A program made the translations under genes and the position numbers. A stretch of DNA of 64,000 nucleotides from Cyclobacterium plantarum (GTDB taxonomy: Bacteria > Bacteroidota > Bacteroidia > Cytophagales > Cyclobacteriaceae). The notes under the pieces were generated by a model. The model did not search any database and was not told the origin of the DNA. It saw only the letters and a program-made list of their open reading frames with translations. Below are positions 54,191 through 63,225 of the stretch, one piece after another. Each line of letters starts with the position of its first letter. Position 1 is the stretch's first letter. Where the stretch lies: contig NZ_JAANYN010000003.1 in assembly GCF_011290685.1 (NCBI RefSeq), positions 167,250-231,249 of the forward strand, read 5' to 3'.

Positions 54191-54697
54191 TTAGGGGTTA
54201 AAGGTTACTTTTACATGGGTATTGGCCAATTCATGGTAGCCCATTACGGCTACTTCTGTAATATTTGGATTCCAGAAGGTTCCACCTTCCATTTTTAAAT
54301 AAATATGTCTGATTTTCATTCGCTTATCATTTATTTTCCCAAAAACGCCGTAATTTCCTGAAGCATCTTTTTTCAGTGTAAAAACCTTTTTATCATAGGA
54401 AACGAATTTGAAGTTCACCTTATCTTCCTCCTGTTGTATGATGTCTAAACCATAACCGAATTTCTTCTTGATCCAGTTTACTGGCACCAGCCCACCCGAT
54501 TTTTCGTTGTCCAGCCATTTTAGGCTGATCGGCTCACCTTTTTTAGGCAGCCCATTTTCGTTCAGATGAAGAAAGTAGACAATTTGGTCCTCGTTCAGGC
54601 TTCGTTCTATGGTAAAAAGAACCTGTTGACCCATTGATGAATACCAGTGGATAAACAGCAAAGTAAATAGCCAGGAAAACCGTATCAACATATTCAT
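54191..54697 (-). CDS. DUF4833 exported protein
   Basis: A 168-residue protein with a signal peptide (about 1-22, ending SMGQQ). The mature part is beta-rich with LNEDQIVYFLHLNENGLPKK and VNWIKKKFGYGLDI, matching the DUF4833 family of unknown function. The ATG ending at 54697 is chosen because it starts the signal peptide; an earlier in-frame ATG adds a charged extension. It is the first gene of the operon with the DinB-like gene. Confidence 0.85.
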   Translation of the reverse strand: MNMLIRFSWLFTLLFIHWYSSMGQQVLFTIERSLNEDQIVYFLHLNENGLPKKGEPISLKWLDNEKSGGLVPVNWIKKKFGYGLDIIQQEEDKVNFKFVSYDKKVFTLKKDASGNYGVFGKINDKRMKIRHIYLKMEGGTFWNPNITEVAVMGYHELANTHVKVTFNP

Positions 54698-54978
54698 TTT
54701 TTCTTTCCATTCTATTAGTCGGATAGTTCGGCTCATCCTGACAAAATCATGAACAAATTTTGCCGGTTTTAAGCCATTGATACGTTTAGATTGTTTTCCG
54801 GGAAGTTTCTATTTCTAAAAATAAAAAATTAAATATTAAAATCTTTTAAAATAGGGTATCATAAAATATATAATGGGCAATATATCTTTTACTTATATTA
54901 AGAACAGCATGGGGATGTATGAAAAATAATTGTTCTCGTTTTAATAAATAGGTCCACAGCCTGAAATGAAGAATAGTT

Positions 54979-55188
54979 TCAACAGCATTGCCCCCCATTT
55001 TCCTGCATGGGTGGGCAATTTACAGTACCGTAGCTACAAAACACACAACAGTCACCTTTCTTGGGTTTTAACACCTTACCGCAGGATTCACAGGCATAAA
55101 AATACTGGCAAGCATCAATAGGCATTGTTTCTTCTTTTTGGTGTCCGCAGTTTGGACATGTGAGGGTTGATTTTAGTTTTGCTTCCAT
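54979..55188 (-). CDS. GDCCVxC domain protein
   Basis: A 69-residue cysteine-rich protein with two Cys pairs of zinc-ribbon type (TCPNCGH and ACESCGK) and the hallmark GDCCVFCSYGTVNCPP. In some relatives a Cys of this motif is selenocysteine; here it is TGT/TGC-coded Cys. The function is unknown but the motif suggests redox or metal chemistry. Its start overlaps the end of the ATP-grasp gene by 16 bases, so the two are translated together. Confidence 0.9.
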   Translation of the reverse strand: MEAKLKSTLTCPNCGHQKEETMPIDACQYFYACESCGKVLKPKKGDCCVFCSYGTVNCPPMQENGGQCC

Positions 55189-56195
55189 TCTCTGAAATTT
55201 TTTAACGCCATTTCAAATGTAGCAGGTAAAAAACCTTCCTGCCGGTTTCCTTTGCTGATCAGGAAAATAATTTTCCAATGCCTGAACAATGTATTGATGG
55301 CATCTAAGTACTTGCCTTTCGGGTCATAAATATGTGCTGGTTCAGCATTTACACCGTTCACCTCCAAAATTTTGATACCATGGCCCTTGAGGAAATCTTC
55401 CAGCGAGGGTGCCTTGAGATCAAAGCGCCCATAATGGAAATGGGGGAGATGGTAGCTCAAGGCATCAAAAAAATACAGCAGTTCCTGGTTGGCAAATTGG
55501 TTGCCATTAGAAAATTCGGTCCCTCTGTTATGGTTGCCTATGGGTTCCAGTAATTTTTTTGTACCTGAGGGTAATATTTCCTGAGGGTTTACATCTTCTC
55601 TTTTCAACAATTTGTTGGCCACCAGCCGCGCCCTGGGAATTTGCTGTATCAGTTCCTTTAGTGTCGATTTACCATCTCCGGTGACTGAGAGGAAGGTTTT
55701 CAACACAATAGAGGGAATTTTTCCGGAATGTTTATCCGGGAATCGATAGTAAAAAAGGCCGGCTTCAAAAGGGTCTGAGATGTATTCCTGGATTAAAAAA
55801 TCTGTTGGGCTATCCTCCATGTATTTTTTTAGCTGGGAAAGATTTTTCAGCAGGGCAACGCCCTTTCCTCTTTCCCCCCTGTCTGGTTTGGCGATGATAG
55901 GAAAGTCCAGATCAAGCGTCTGTAATTTGGCGCGTATCAGGGGTAGCCTGGATCCGGATTTTACGAATAGGGTCGTAGGTTTTAGTTCAACAGGAAGGTG
56001 CTTCAGTTGTTTGTATTTGCTGCAATTGTAGAGTCCGCCCTTTTCCATATCAGGATTGGCTGTGGTAAAGAAAAATAGGCTCCTGGCTTTTAAGGATAGC
56101 CAAAGGTAGTAGAAAAATAACGGAAAATAGACGATCCAGGTGGGCCAAAATTCCCAGTGTAGAAGTTTGGTGATAAAGTTTGTTAGTTTGGGCAT
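55173..56195 (-). CDS. ATP-grasp family protein with N-terminal membrane helix
   Basis: A 340-residue protein resembling D-alanine-D-alanine ligase-like ATP-grasp enzymes. A hydrophobic stretch near residues 12-35 suggests membrane association. The ATP-grasp core shows FPIIAKPDRGERGKGVALLK (ATP loop), FLIQEYISDPFEAGLFYYRF and the metal-binding ILEVNGVNAEPAHIYDP. It would ligate a carboxylate to an amine or thiol nucleophile; partners are unknown. It follows the truncated barrel gene by nine bases and overlaps the GDCCVxC gene. Confidence 0.85.
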   Translation of the reverse strand: MPKLTNFITKLLHWEFWPTWIVYFPLFFYYLWLSLKARSLFFFTTANPDMEKGGLYNCSKYKQLKHLPVELKPTTLFVKSGSRLPLIRAKLQTLDLDFPIIAKPDRGERGKGVALLKNLSQLKKYMEDSPTDFLIQEYISDPFEAGLFYYRFPDKHSGKIPSIVLKTFLSVTGDGKSTLKELIQQIPRARLVANKLLKREDVNPQEILPSGTKKLLEPIGNHNRGTEFSNGNQFANQELLYFFDALSYHLPHFHYGRFDLKAPSLEDFLKGHGIKILEVNGVNAEPAHIYDPKGKYLDAINTLFRHWKIIFLISKGNRQEGFLPATFEMALKNFREWKQN

Positions 56196-56204
56196 CAGAG
56201 AAAG

Positions 56205-56945
56205 TTAAAAAGATTCCGCGAAATAAATGTAAAAGCCGTTGGAATCCGGAGTGAAACTATAATCAAAGCGGACATTGGTCCGGTCGTTTTTGCTGATCCT
56301 GAACCTTAGCCCCCCGCCTGCAGCCAGGTGGATGTCCTTTACCAAATCATTGCTTACATTGGAATAAACCCGGCCGGCGGAGGCAAAGGCCACTATCCCA
56401 AACCTTCCGATGATGTGCTGGCGAAACTCAGACTGTAAGATCATCAGGTGTCTGTCCCGGAACCTTCCCTGATAATAGCCTCTGTGCAGAAAGGGGCCTC
56501 CCAGGGTGGGCAATACCCGGTAAGGAACCTGACCCATCGAAAATTGGGCAACAAACTGGTTGGCCCAGGTGGAATTTTCGCTTAGTTTCCAATAATCCCG
56601 TATATCCAGGCTGGCCAATCCAAAATAGATGGGTTCCTGGTCCGATTGGCCAAACCCAAATGTGGGCGTAAACTCCAGAAAACTTCCTTCAGAAGGCGAG
56701 AGGATATGATCTCTCCTGTCCCACATAAAAGAAGGCCCAAGGCTTAGGTAATTATAACCCCTCCTGCCATTTGTGATGTTTATATCATCAAATAGGGGTT
56801 CATTTTCTGGAAACTCTGGCTGCAGCCACTGCCCTTGCAGGGAAATGCCCATATAGGTATCGTTTTCCAATTTCAAATAACTTTTACTGTTTATGGTAAA
56901 TGCCGAAAATTCATACAATGCCTGGTTTTTTTCCATCAATTCCAC
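56205..56945 (-). pseudogene. 5'-truncated Omp85/BamA-like barrel gene
   Basis: 246 codons encode the C-terminal part of a bacterial surface antigen (Omp85/TamA-type) barrel, with SLGPSFMWDRRDHILSPSEG, GGPFLHRGYYQGRFRDR and the terminal FYIYFAESF. Full-length relatives are about 380 residues with a signal peptide; here there is no signal and the frame begins with GTG (or ATG at 56936) immediately after the YceI stop codon. It looks like a barrel that lost its 5' end and is now read, if at all, by coupling to YceI. Confidence 0.6.
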
Positions 56946-57485
56946 TTAATTTTCTACATACAGATCCAAATACACATCGTCAGACATGACCCAACTACTG
57001 CCACCTACCCCAAAATCCCGGCGGTCCAACTGGCCAGAGATGGTAAAAGCAGTTTTTCCTCCCGATTCCGAAATGTTTACTTCCAAATCAATGGGTAGTG
57101 TTTTCCCTTTGATAGTTAAGTCACCTTTAACTTTTAGTTTATTTGAGCCTGAAGTATTTACACTTGTGGATTGGAAGCTGATGGTTGGATACTTTTCCAC
57201 GTGAAAGTATTCTTCTTGTTTCAGGTGGTTGTCACGCTTGTTAATCCCTGTGTTGATGGAGCTAACGGCTATTTCTGCAGAAAAGCGACTGTTTGAAGGC
57301 TGATTATTATCATAGTCAACTTGGGTGGTGAAGGATTCGAACACACCTTCTACATTTAGTCCCAGATTCCTTATGTTAAATTTGATATGCGATTCTTCCT
57401 GAGTTCCTTCCCATATTGCATGGCTGTCTCCGGGTTGAGGACTGAGGGTCCAAAACCAAAGTACTACTAAGAATGATATTTTCAT
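56946..57485 (-). CDS. YceI family protein
   Basis: A 179-residue periplasmic lipid-binding protein with a signal peptide (about 1-22) and the YceI barrel motifs ESHIKFNIRNLGLNVEG, SINTGINKRDNHLKQEEYF and ISFQSTSV. Such proteins bind isoprenoid chains such as polyprenyl quinones. That fits a genome with a UbiA prenyltransferase, although no direct link is shown. It starts 28 bases after the upstream barrel-like gene. Confidence 0.92.
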   Translation of the reverse strand: MKISFLVVLWFWTLSPQPGDSHAIWEGTQEESHIKFNIRNLGLNVEGVFESFTTQVDYDNNQPSNSRFSAEIAVSSINTGINKRDNHLKQEEYFHVEKYPTISFQSTSVNTSGSNKLKVKGDLTIKGKTLPIDLEVNISESGGKTAFTISGQLDRRDFGVGGSSWVMSDDVYLDLYVEN

Positions 57486-57513
57486 GGTAATTAGGTTTAA
57501 ATGGAGTTAGTGA

Positions 57514-58221
57514 TTAGTTAAAGGGGTTGTAGGAGACAGCAAGAAAAACAAGTACGGGCTTGTACCTGAATCGATCGTTGGCGTTGGTAAGTTCCTGGTT
57601 GGTGGTGTATTCGGTAAAGGTCATGTCCATGCCTCCCCTGAGCCAGGTTTTTTCTGATAGGGCATAAGCGACGTAAAATTCCGATTTTAGCTGCCCGAGG
57701 TCTCTATCCCCAACCAAAAGGAGGTTAAAGGAACTGGGACTGGCTTTCACCATTTCGGGGTATTGTCCGGTATTTTCCGAAGAAATAAACCGGCCATCAC
57801 TGGTACTGCCAAAACCCAATCCAATGGCATCAATATTAAATCCAATCTTAAATTTCGAACTGAGTTGATATTGCAGGTTTATCAATGCACTTAAGCCAAG
57901 GGTATGGGGATTACTGATCAGCAGGGTATCGATGGTGGCCTCATCCCCCGTAAGGTCTGCCGGTGCGGTAATGTAATTCAGTTCACTACCGGTAAATCCG
58001 GAGAATCGCAGACCATATCCCAGTCGAAATTTGTTGGAGGAGAACATGCCGTGGCTTTGGTTCCAGGACAAGGCGTAAGAAAAACTGCTGTTTTCTCCCA
58101 TACCAAGTGCAAGATCAAAATTGGCCTCTTTTTTTGGTATAGTAGCATCCTGTGCCTTCACACAGTTGACAGCTAATAGGAAAGCAGTGAGAAACAGGTA
58201 AAATTTCAATAGATTTTTCAT
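57514..58221 (-). CDS. Outer-membrane beta-barrel protein, hypothetical
   Basis: A 235-residue exported protein with a signal peptide (about 1-23, ending KAQD). The mature part alternates beta strands (LGLSALINLQYQLSSKFKIG, FYVAYALSEKTWLRGGMDM) and ends in an aromatic-rich VSYNPFN, as small eight-strand outer-membrane barrels do. No named family is recognised. It precedes yceI on the same strand and may be co-transcribed. Confidence 0.78.
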   Translation of the reverse strand: MKNLLKFYLFLTAFLLAVNCVKAQDATIPKKEANFDLALGMGENSSFSYALSWNQSHGMFSSNKFRLGYGLRFSGFTGSELNYITAPADLTGDEATIDTLLISNPHTLGLSALINLQYQLSSKFKIGFNIDAIGLGFGSTSDGRFISSENTGQYPEMVKASPSSFNLLLVGDRDLGQLKSEFYVAYALSEKTWLRGGMDMTFTEYTTNQELTNANDRFRYKPVLVFLAVSYNPFN

Positions 58222-58224
58222 GAG

Positions 58225-58387
58225 TTATTTTTCAAAGTTTTTGTGTTGAATTTCTTTAATAAAAACATATGCAATGGCGATAAAGCCTATCCCGGTCAAA
58301 GCTGGAGGAATCATAAAATTCCCAATGCCCATGACAATCATTGCCAGGCCGAGAACAATCAATACGATAGCAACTATTTTTTTTCAT
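58225..58387 (-). pseudogene. Small membrane protein with frameshift in a start-proximal poly-A
   Basis: Directly after the ATG at 58385-58387 come eight A residues, which force an early out-of-frame reading. With seven As the frame would give MKKIVAIVLIVLGLAMIVMG and continue with two hydrophobic helices to the stop TAA at 58225-58227, a 53-residue membrane protein. As written, the good frame is preceded by TGA and its first ATG is at its 15th codon. This is either slippage-based switching, a recent loss, or a base-calling error in the homopolymer. Confidence 0.6.
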
Positions 58388-58414
58388 GATTTTGATATTT
58401 TAGTTTGTCTTTTA

Positions 58415-59158
58415 TTATCTGTATTCTGGATTTGGATGATCTTTCACCTCTCTGGAATCCCAGGTTGTTCGCTGGTTTCCGTAAGCTGGAATACCTTGTT
58501 TTTTCAGCATTTGGGCCAGGTGCATCAGGTTCCAGGTCATAAAAGTGGTATTACGATTGGTGAAGTCGTTTTCAGGTCCGCCGGATCCCTTATCCAGGTA
58601 CGAGGGCCCGGGCCCGGCCTCGCCGATCCATCCGGCATCGGCTTGCGGAGGAATGGTATACCCTAGGTGCTGGAGTGAGTAGAGGACATTCATTGCGCAA
58701 TGCTTGACACCATCTTCATTTCCGGTCACCAGGCAACCACCCACTTTTCCATAGTAGGCATACTGTCCTTTTTCATTCATTTCTTCCGAAAACCCATATA
58801 GCCTTTCAATGGCCATGGAGGCAACAGATGATTTTTCTCCCAACCAAATTGGTGTGCCCAGGACCAAAATATCCGCTTCCATTACCTTTTGCTGAATGGG
58901 AGGCCAATCATCCACCTCCCAGCCCTTGTTGGTCATGTCGGGATAGACCCCAAAAGCAATCCGGCGATCCACCGGCCGGATTATTTCTGTCCGAATCCCA
59001 TTGGCTTCCATGATGGCCTGACTCATTCGAATCAACCCTTCGGTATGGGATTGCTCCGGAGATTTTTTTAAGGTGCAGTTGAGAAAAATGGCACTTAACC
59101 CCGAAAAATCATAGGGGCTGTCCTGATTAAGTTGTTGTTGAAAGGTATTCAGTTTCAT
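58415..59158 (-). CDS. Flavodoxin-fold NAD(P)H-dependent oxidoreductase
   Basis: A 247-residue flavodoxin-like protein (NADPH-dependent FMN reductase family). FMN-binding loops are seen in AIFLNCTLKKSPEQSHTEGL, ILVLGTPIWLGEKSSVASMA and GCLVTGNEDGVKHC. The ATG ending at 59158 is preferred over a TTG five codons earlier. Relatives reduce quinones or flavins. It stands between the small frameshifted gene and the sigma-factor pair. Confidence 0.88.
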   Translation of the reverse strand: MKLNTFQQQLNQDSPYDFSGLSAIFLNCTLKKSPEQSHTEGLIRMSQAIMEANGIRTEIIRPVDRRIAFGVYPDMTNKGWEVDDWPPIQQKVMEADILVLGTPIWLGEKSSVASMAIERLYGFSEEMNEKGQYAYYGKVGGCLVTGNEDGVKHCAMNVLYSLQHLGYTIPPQADAGWIGEAGPGPSYLDKGSGGPENDFTNRNTTFMTWNLMHLAQMLKKQGIPAYGNQRTTWDSREVKDHPNPEYR

Positions 59159-59325
59159 GTTTGATTGATTCAAGGGACCATCCTGAAACTGAGAAAAAAT
59201 TTAAAAGGGTGACCGTTAAAAAGGCAACGGTCTGTTCACTAAATTTCCATCAGCCAGGATAATTGTTGGTTATCTTAATTGCTGATAGAATAGTCGGAAA
59301 ACCAGGTGTTTCCTGACAAAAAATT

Positions 59326-59598
59326 TTAATCTTCTTTTATTTTTTCAATAATCCGTTCTTTCGTTTTAGGAGGCAGTAGGTCTCCGGTAGCTCCTTCCGA
59401 GTTGATCCATTTGGAAAGGGCCTTCTCAATGGTTTTACTTTGGTGCCGGTACAGGTTACACACCACACACATCTTTACATGCACGTAGAGCCTGCATTTT
59501 TCTTTAAAGGTAAGCGGGAATACCGATTGTTTCTCAATCAGACAAGTAGCCTCTTTACAGGAAAGAAACAGTTTGGTCATGATTTTTTCTAGATTCAT
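59326..59598 (-). CDS. Zinc-finger anti-sigma-like partner protein
   Basis: A 90-residue protein with a Cys/His-rich N-terminal half (LSCKEATCLIEKQ, then HVKMCVVCNLYRHQSK), the layout of zinc-binding anti-sigma domains paired with ECF sigma factors in Bacteroidota. It has no membrane helix. It starts ten bases after the sigma factor stop codon on the same strand, so it is expected to control or modulate that sigma factor. Confidence 0.82.
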   Translation of the reverse strand: MNLEKIMTKLFLSCKEATCLIEKQSVFPLTFKEKCRLYVHVKMCVVCNLYRHQSKTIEKALSKWINSEGATGDLLPPKTKERIIEKIKED

Positions 59599-59608
59599 AG
59601 GAAAGGGA

Positions 59609-60193
59609 TCAGTTAGCGCCGAACCAATTGACTTCGAGGCATTTTTTCAGCAGCAGTTTGGCTCTGTGTAACACCTGCCAATAATTAGTCTTGCTGATCT
59701 CCAGTTCCTGACAGATTTCAAGTGTTTCTTTATCAAAAATGTATTTGGAGATTACCGCCAGCCGCCATCTGGGAGGGAGATCCTCCATGCAGACGTTCAT
59801 CACATCATTAAAGGCAGGGTCGTCCAATAAGTGCGTATCGTTCGACCAGGCATCTTCCAGGCCATTGGCTTTCCAGTTTCCATGGGCATTAAAAAGTGTT
59901 TCGGTAAATTGAAATGCCTGATCATCCAAATGCACGGTTTTTTTGGCAGACTTCCGGTAGTGGTCGATGATTTTATTGTTTAAAATCTTCAGCAGCCAGG
60001 TTTTGGCACTGCTCTTTTCTTTGAATCCTTCAAAGTTTTTTACAGCAGCCAGAAAAACTTCCTGAACCAGGTCCTCCGCTACCTCACGGTTGCCTGTTTT
60101 ATGATAGGCCCAACTGTATAGATAGTCACCATGGGCGTCCACCCATCCACTGACTACCGCATGTTTGGATACTTCCCTGGGATTTTTTTCCAT
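59609..60193 (-). CDS. ECF-type RNA polymerase sigma factor
   Basis: A 194-residue sigma-70 family factor. Region 2 is seen in HGDYLYSWAYHKTGNREVAE, LVQEVFLAAVKNFEG and the KTWLLKILNNKIIDHYRKS segment; region 4 in LPPRWRLAVISKYIFDKETL and EICQELEISKTNYWQVLHRA. The length and layout fit an ECF factor with a linker insertion between regions 2 and 4 (about residues 85-120). The small zinc-binding gene behind it is the likely anti-sigma factor. The regulon is unknown. Confidence 0.92.
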   Translation of the reverse strand: MEKNPREVSKHAVVSGWVDAHGDYLYSWAYHKTGNREVAEDLVQEVFLAAVKNFEGFKEKSSAKTWLLKILNNKIIDHYRKSAKKTVHLDDQAFQFTETLFNAHGNWKANGLEDAWSNDTHLLDDPAFNDVMNVCMEDLPPRWRLAVISKYIFDKETLEICQELEISKTNYWQVLHRAKLLLKKCLEVNWFGAN

Positions 60194-60460
60194 AAATAAA
60201 CGATAGGTAACGGAATTCGCTATGAATTACCCAATTAAATATAAAATTCCCCACTAATCAATTTTTTTTACCTTTTAATTCTTTTATCAACCGCATAAAA
60301 TAGACTTATGCAAAAGCTATCTCCGTAGTAAATTCGGTATTTCGGAAAACGACATTGAGGTAATCGGTTTAAAAGTAAAACTGATTTAAAAAAAGCAGCT
60401 TTTTCTGATGATTTCACAGTATTTTCTTATTTTAGAAAAACAAACCTAATAACGAATTTG

Positions 60461-61222
60461 ATGGATACCAAAAAAAGATATACCGATCAGGTGGCTGTGA
60501 TCACTGGCGCAGCCGATGGAATAGGTAAGGCAATTGCAGCGCGCATGGCTGCAGAGGGAGCCAGCCTTGCGCTATGGGACATTAAGGAAACCCGGTTGAA
60601 AGCCCTGGAAAGCGAATGGCGGGCAAAAGGGATTCCGGTAAAAGCCACCATCGTAGACATTACCGAAGAAGCTTCGGTAGAAAAAGCTTTTAGGGAAACA
60701 GTCGAACACTTTGGTCGTCTGGATATTTTGGTCAATTCCGCAGGCATTGTTGGTCCTACCCAGACCAAAATCACCGATTATCCTACGGCAGCTTTTGATG
60801 AAATCTATCGTGTCAATCTAAAGGGGTCTTTTTTAACCAGCAAGTATGCCCTGACCTGGATGGAAAAAAGTGGTAAAGGCCGGATATTATTGATTGCCTC
60901 CATTGCCGGAAAAGAAGGAAACCCGAACATGGTCGGGTATTCGGCTACCAAGGCAGGCGTGATTGGTCTGGTAAAAGCGCTGGGGAAGGAGTATGCTACC
61001 ACGGGCATCACGGTGAATGGTTTGGCACCGGCAGTGATCAGGACCCCCATGAATGCCGATACCGCTCCGGAACAATTGGAATACATGGCCTCCAAAATCC
61101 CCATGCACCGCCTGGGTACGGTGGAAGAAGCTGCCGCCATTGCCTGCTGGATATGTTCGGATGAAGCCAGTTTTACCACAGGTTTCATCTTTGATTTATC
61201 CGGGGGAAGGGCTACCTATTGA
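60461..61222 (+). CDS. SDR family oxidoreductase (FabG-like)
   Basis: A classical short-chain dehydrogenase of 253 residues. The Rossmann motif is VITGAADGIGKAIA, followed by LVNSAGIVGP (NNAG-type), the catalytic Ser in ILLIASIAG and the YxxxK motif GYSATKAGV. Likely NAD(P)-linked oxidation of a secondary alcohol or 3-oxoacyl reduction; the Leu-Ala-Pro-Ala tail loop is family-typical. The ATG at 60461 is preferred. It ends inside the convergent hydrolase gene by 11 bases. Confidence 0.93.
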   Translation: MDTKKRYTDQVAVITGAADGIGKAIAARMAAEGASLALWDIKETRLKALESEWRAKGIPVKATIVDITEEASVEKAFRETVEHFGRLDILVNSAGIVGPTQTKITDYPTAAFDEIYRVNLKGSFLTSKYALTWMEKSGKGRILLIASIAGKEGNPNMVGYSATKAGVIGLVKALGKEYATTGITVNGLAPAVIRTPMNADTAPEQLEYMASKIPMHRLGTVEEAAAIACWICSDEASFTTGFIFDLSGGRATY

Positions 61223-61988
61223 AAGCGAGGGACTGCATAAAATCCTTGATTATGCTTTGGGATTCAACTTGTTTTTCAAACATGCCCATATGCCCGCAAT
61301 CCGGCAACTGGTGAAAGGCTGTAACTGCCTGCTGGTGTTTCAGGCTGGCTTCCAGGGGCACAGCAGGGTCCTGCTCACCACAGATCATGAGTTTGTTGCC
61401 TTTAAACTGTGCCAATGTAGCCATATGGTCGGCCCGGTTTTTCATGGCCATGGTATAGCCGATCAGACTTTCCTTGCTGTTTTGGCTACCCCTTCGGATC
61501 AACGCTTCAATCTCTGCCTGGCAGGTTTCCCGGTTTTTCGCTGCAAACAAGGGGGCCACAAAGGACTGAATAAAGGTAGGAGCTCCATGTTTTTCGATAA
61601 ACTCAGCGGTCTTGTCTCTGTTTACTCTTTTTTCCGGACTGTCTGCAAAGGCTGTAGAATGGAAGAAACCAAGGGCTTTTGGTTTTGCAGCTGTTTTGGC
61701 TGCCATCTCCAGGGCTATATAGCCTCCCAGCGAATGCCCGATCAGGCTGGCATTTTCGATTCCATGTAAACGGAGCCAATCCGCCAAAACCAGTGCTGCA
61801 TCTTGTAGCGAAAATTCCTGTTTGAGGGCTGAACTTTCTCCAATACCCGGTAGATCAGGGCACCATATTTCACATGCATCACTAATTGCAGGCACAAATT
61901 CCTGCCACATTTCCTTGGTTTCACCAAAACCCGGCAACAAAACCAGCGGCTTTCCTTTACCTGTTTTCCAAAACGCTATATCAGGCAT
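61212..61988 (-). CDS. Alpha/beta hydrolase
   Basis: A 258-residue alpha/beta-hydrolase. Motifs are LVLLPGFGETKEMW (oxyanion region), the nucleophile elbow LIGHSLGGYIALEMA, the acid in MICGEQDPAVPLE and the catalytic His in LPDCGHMGMFEK. No signal peptide, so it acts in the cytoplasm. It overlaps the upstream GH5 gene by eight bases and may be co-transcribed with it. Confidence 0.92.
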   Translation of the reverse strand: MPDIAFWKTGKGKPLVLLPGFGETKEMWQEFVPAISDACEIWCPDLPGIGESSALKQEFSLQDAALVLADWLRLHGIENASLIGHSLGGYIALEMAAKTAAKPKALGFFHSTAFADSPEKRVNRDKTAEFIEKHGAPTFIQSFVAPLFAAKNRETCQAEIEALIRRGSQNSKESLIGYTMAMKNRADHMATLAQFKGNKLMICGEQDPAVPLEASLKHQQAVTAFHQLPDCGHMGMFEKQVESQSIIKDFMQSLAFNR

Positions 61989-63129
61989 ATTTCATCAGTA
62001 GGTTCAATAATTTACGGTCCAGTTTTTCTCCATTCCAATCTTCGTATTCCACATCCTCCCTGCCAGAGTTTAATACCCCAAAAGTACCCGAAAACTCCCA
62101 CAGACCAAAACCAATCCCATGGGCATGTTGGATATCTAGTATGTCTTCAAACCAGGACAAGAATACATCGTGGGGGGTTTTGTTGTAGCAGCCCAATTCC
62201 CCGCAATGTACACCCACGCCCTTTTCGAGCAAGGCGACCCAGGGAGCATAGTGTTTCTCCAGGTCTTCTCTGCTGTAATATTTCTCATTGTGCATGCCGG
62301 GCCAAACCGGCTCTTTCAGGTTATCCGGATCTTTGTACACCCAGGAGGCCTTGTGGTGGGAAATGTGCATGGGGAAATAACCCCGGCAACTCTGGTGCAG
62401 GTCAAGGTCCGCCAGTTCGGGCACCGCCATGCCCCCGCCCCCGTTTCCATCGGCAATGACCAGGCGGTTTTTTTTGACCGATTTGATGGTATTCAGCGCT
62501 GCCTGAGCCACTTTCCGGTATTCTTCTATCGGTACCGGCCCTCCGGGAGAGTGCTGATCGTTTGGATTTTCCCGTTTAAAGGGCTCATTGACCAGGTCAA
62601 AACTTAGCTTTTTGGAAGAGATATTTTTATATCGCCTGGACCACATTTCCCAGTGGGCACAGAAAGCATCCAGTGCTTTGGCGTCTTCCCAGAGATTGTA
62701 GGGTTCTTGAAACCCGGCATTGATGCAGAAGCCCGGTGCCCGGTGCAGGTTCAGGCTGACATGCAGCTTTTGTTGGTGGCACTTATCGATCAGCGTATCA
62801 ATTTCTTCCAGCCTGCTTTCGTCAAATTGCATCACCTCTTCGGGAGTAATGGGCTTGCTGCGGTCAAAATCCAGGTAACTGGGATAGGAAATCGGAATGC
62901 GGACAAAGTCAAAACCCCAGTCGGCCATCCATTTGAAATAGTCGTCTTTGCTTTTGCGTCCCTTATCCGGATCCGGATTAAAAAAATCCAGCAAATTAAA
63001 GCCCCGCCAGCGCGGCAATTGGTTTTTGGCTGCTGCGAAGCTGCTCTGCTGAAGGGAGAGTCCTATACCTGCGGTGAGGAGGGTGGACTTTTTGAGAAAA
63101 TCTCTTCTGGAATTGGATGGGAACGACAT
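61981..63129 (-). CDS. Glycoside hydrolase family 5 cellulase-like enzyme
   Basis: A 382-residue exported enzyme with a twin-arginine-type signal (RRDFLKK, then a hydrophobic stretch to about residue 33). The GH5 barrel shows the WRGFNLLDFF start, the acid/base Glu in FDLVNEPFKREN near residue 158 and the nucleophile Glu in VHCGELGCYNKTPHD near residue 330. It should cleave beta-1,4-linked glycans such as cellulose or mannan. Tat export suggests folding before secretion. Confidence 0.92.
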   Translation of the reverse strand: MSFPSNSRRDFLKKSTLLTAGIGLSLQQSSFAAAKNQLPRWRGFNLLDFFNPDPDKGRKSKDDYFKWMADWGFDFVRIPISYPSYLDFDRSKPITPEEVMQFDESRLEEIDTLIDKCHQQKLHVSLNLHRAPGFCINAGFQEPYNLWEDAKALDAFCAHWEMWSRRYKNISSKKLSFDLVNEPFKRENPNDQHSPGGPVPIEEYRKVAQAALNTIKSVKKNRLVIADGNGGGGMAVPELADLDLHQSCRGYFPMHISHHKASWVYKDPDNLKEPVWPGMHNEKYYSREDLEKHYAPWVALLEKGVGVHCGELGCYNKTPHDVFLSWFEDILDIQHAHGIGFGLWEFSGTFGVLNSGREDVEYEDWNGEKLDRKLLNLLMKYA

Positions 63130-63225
63130 GGGCTTAACAGGTTATTTGGTTTGTATTCGGCATTGAATTACCAGGAGCCAAAATAAAAAATAAATGCCAA
63201 AAAACCAGTGGTCCTTTTTATTGGA

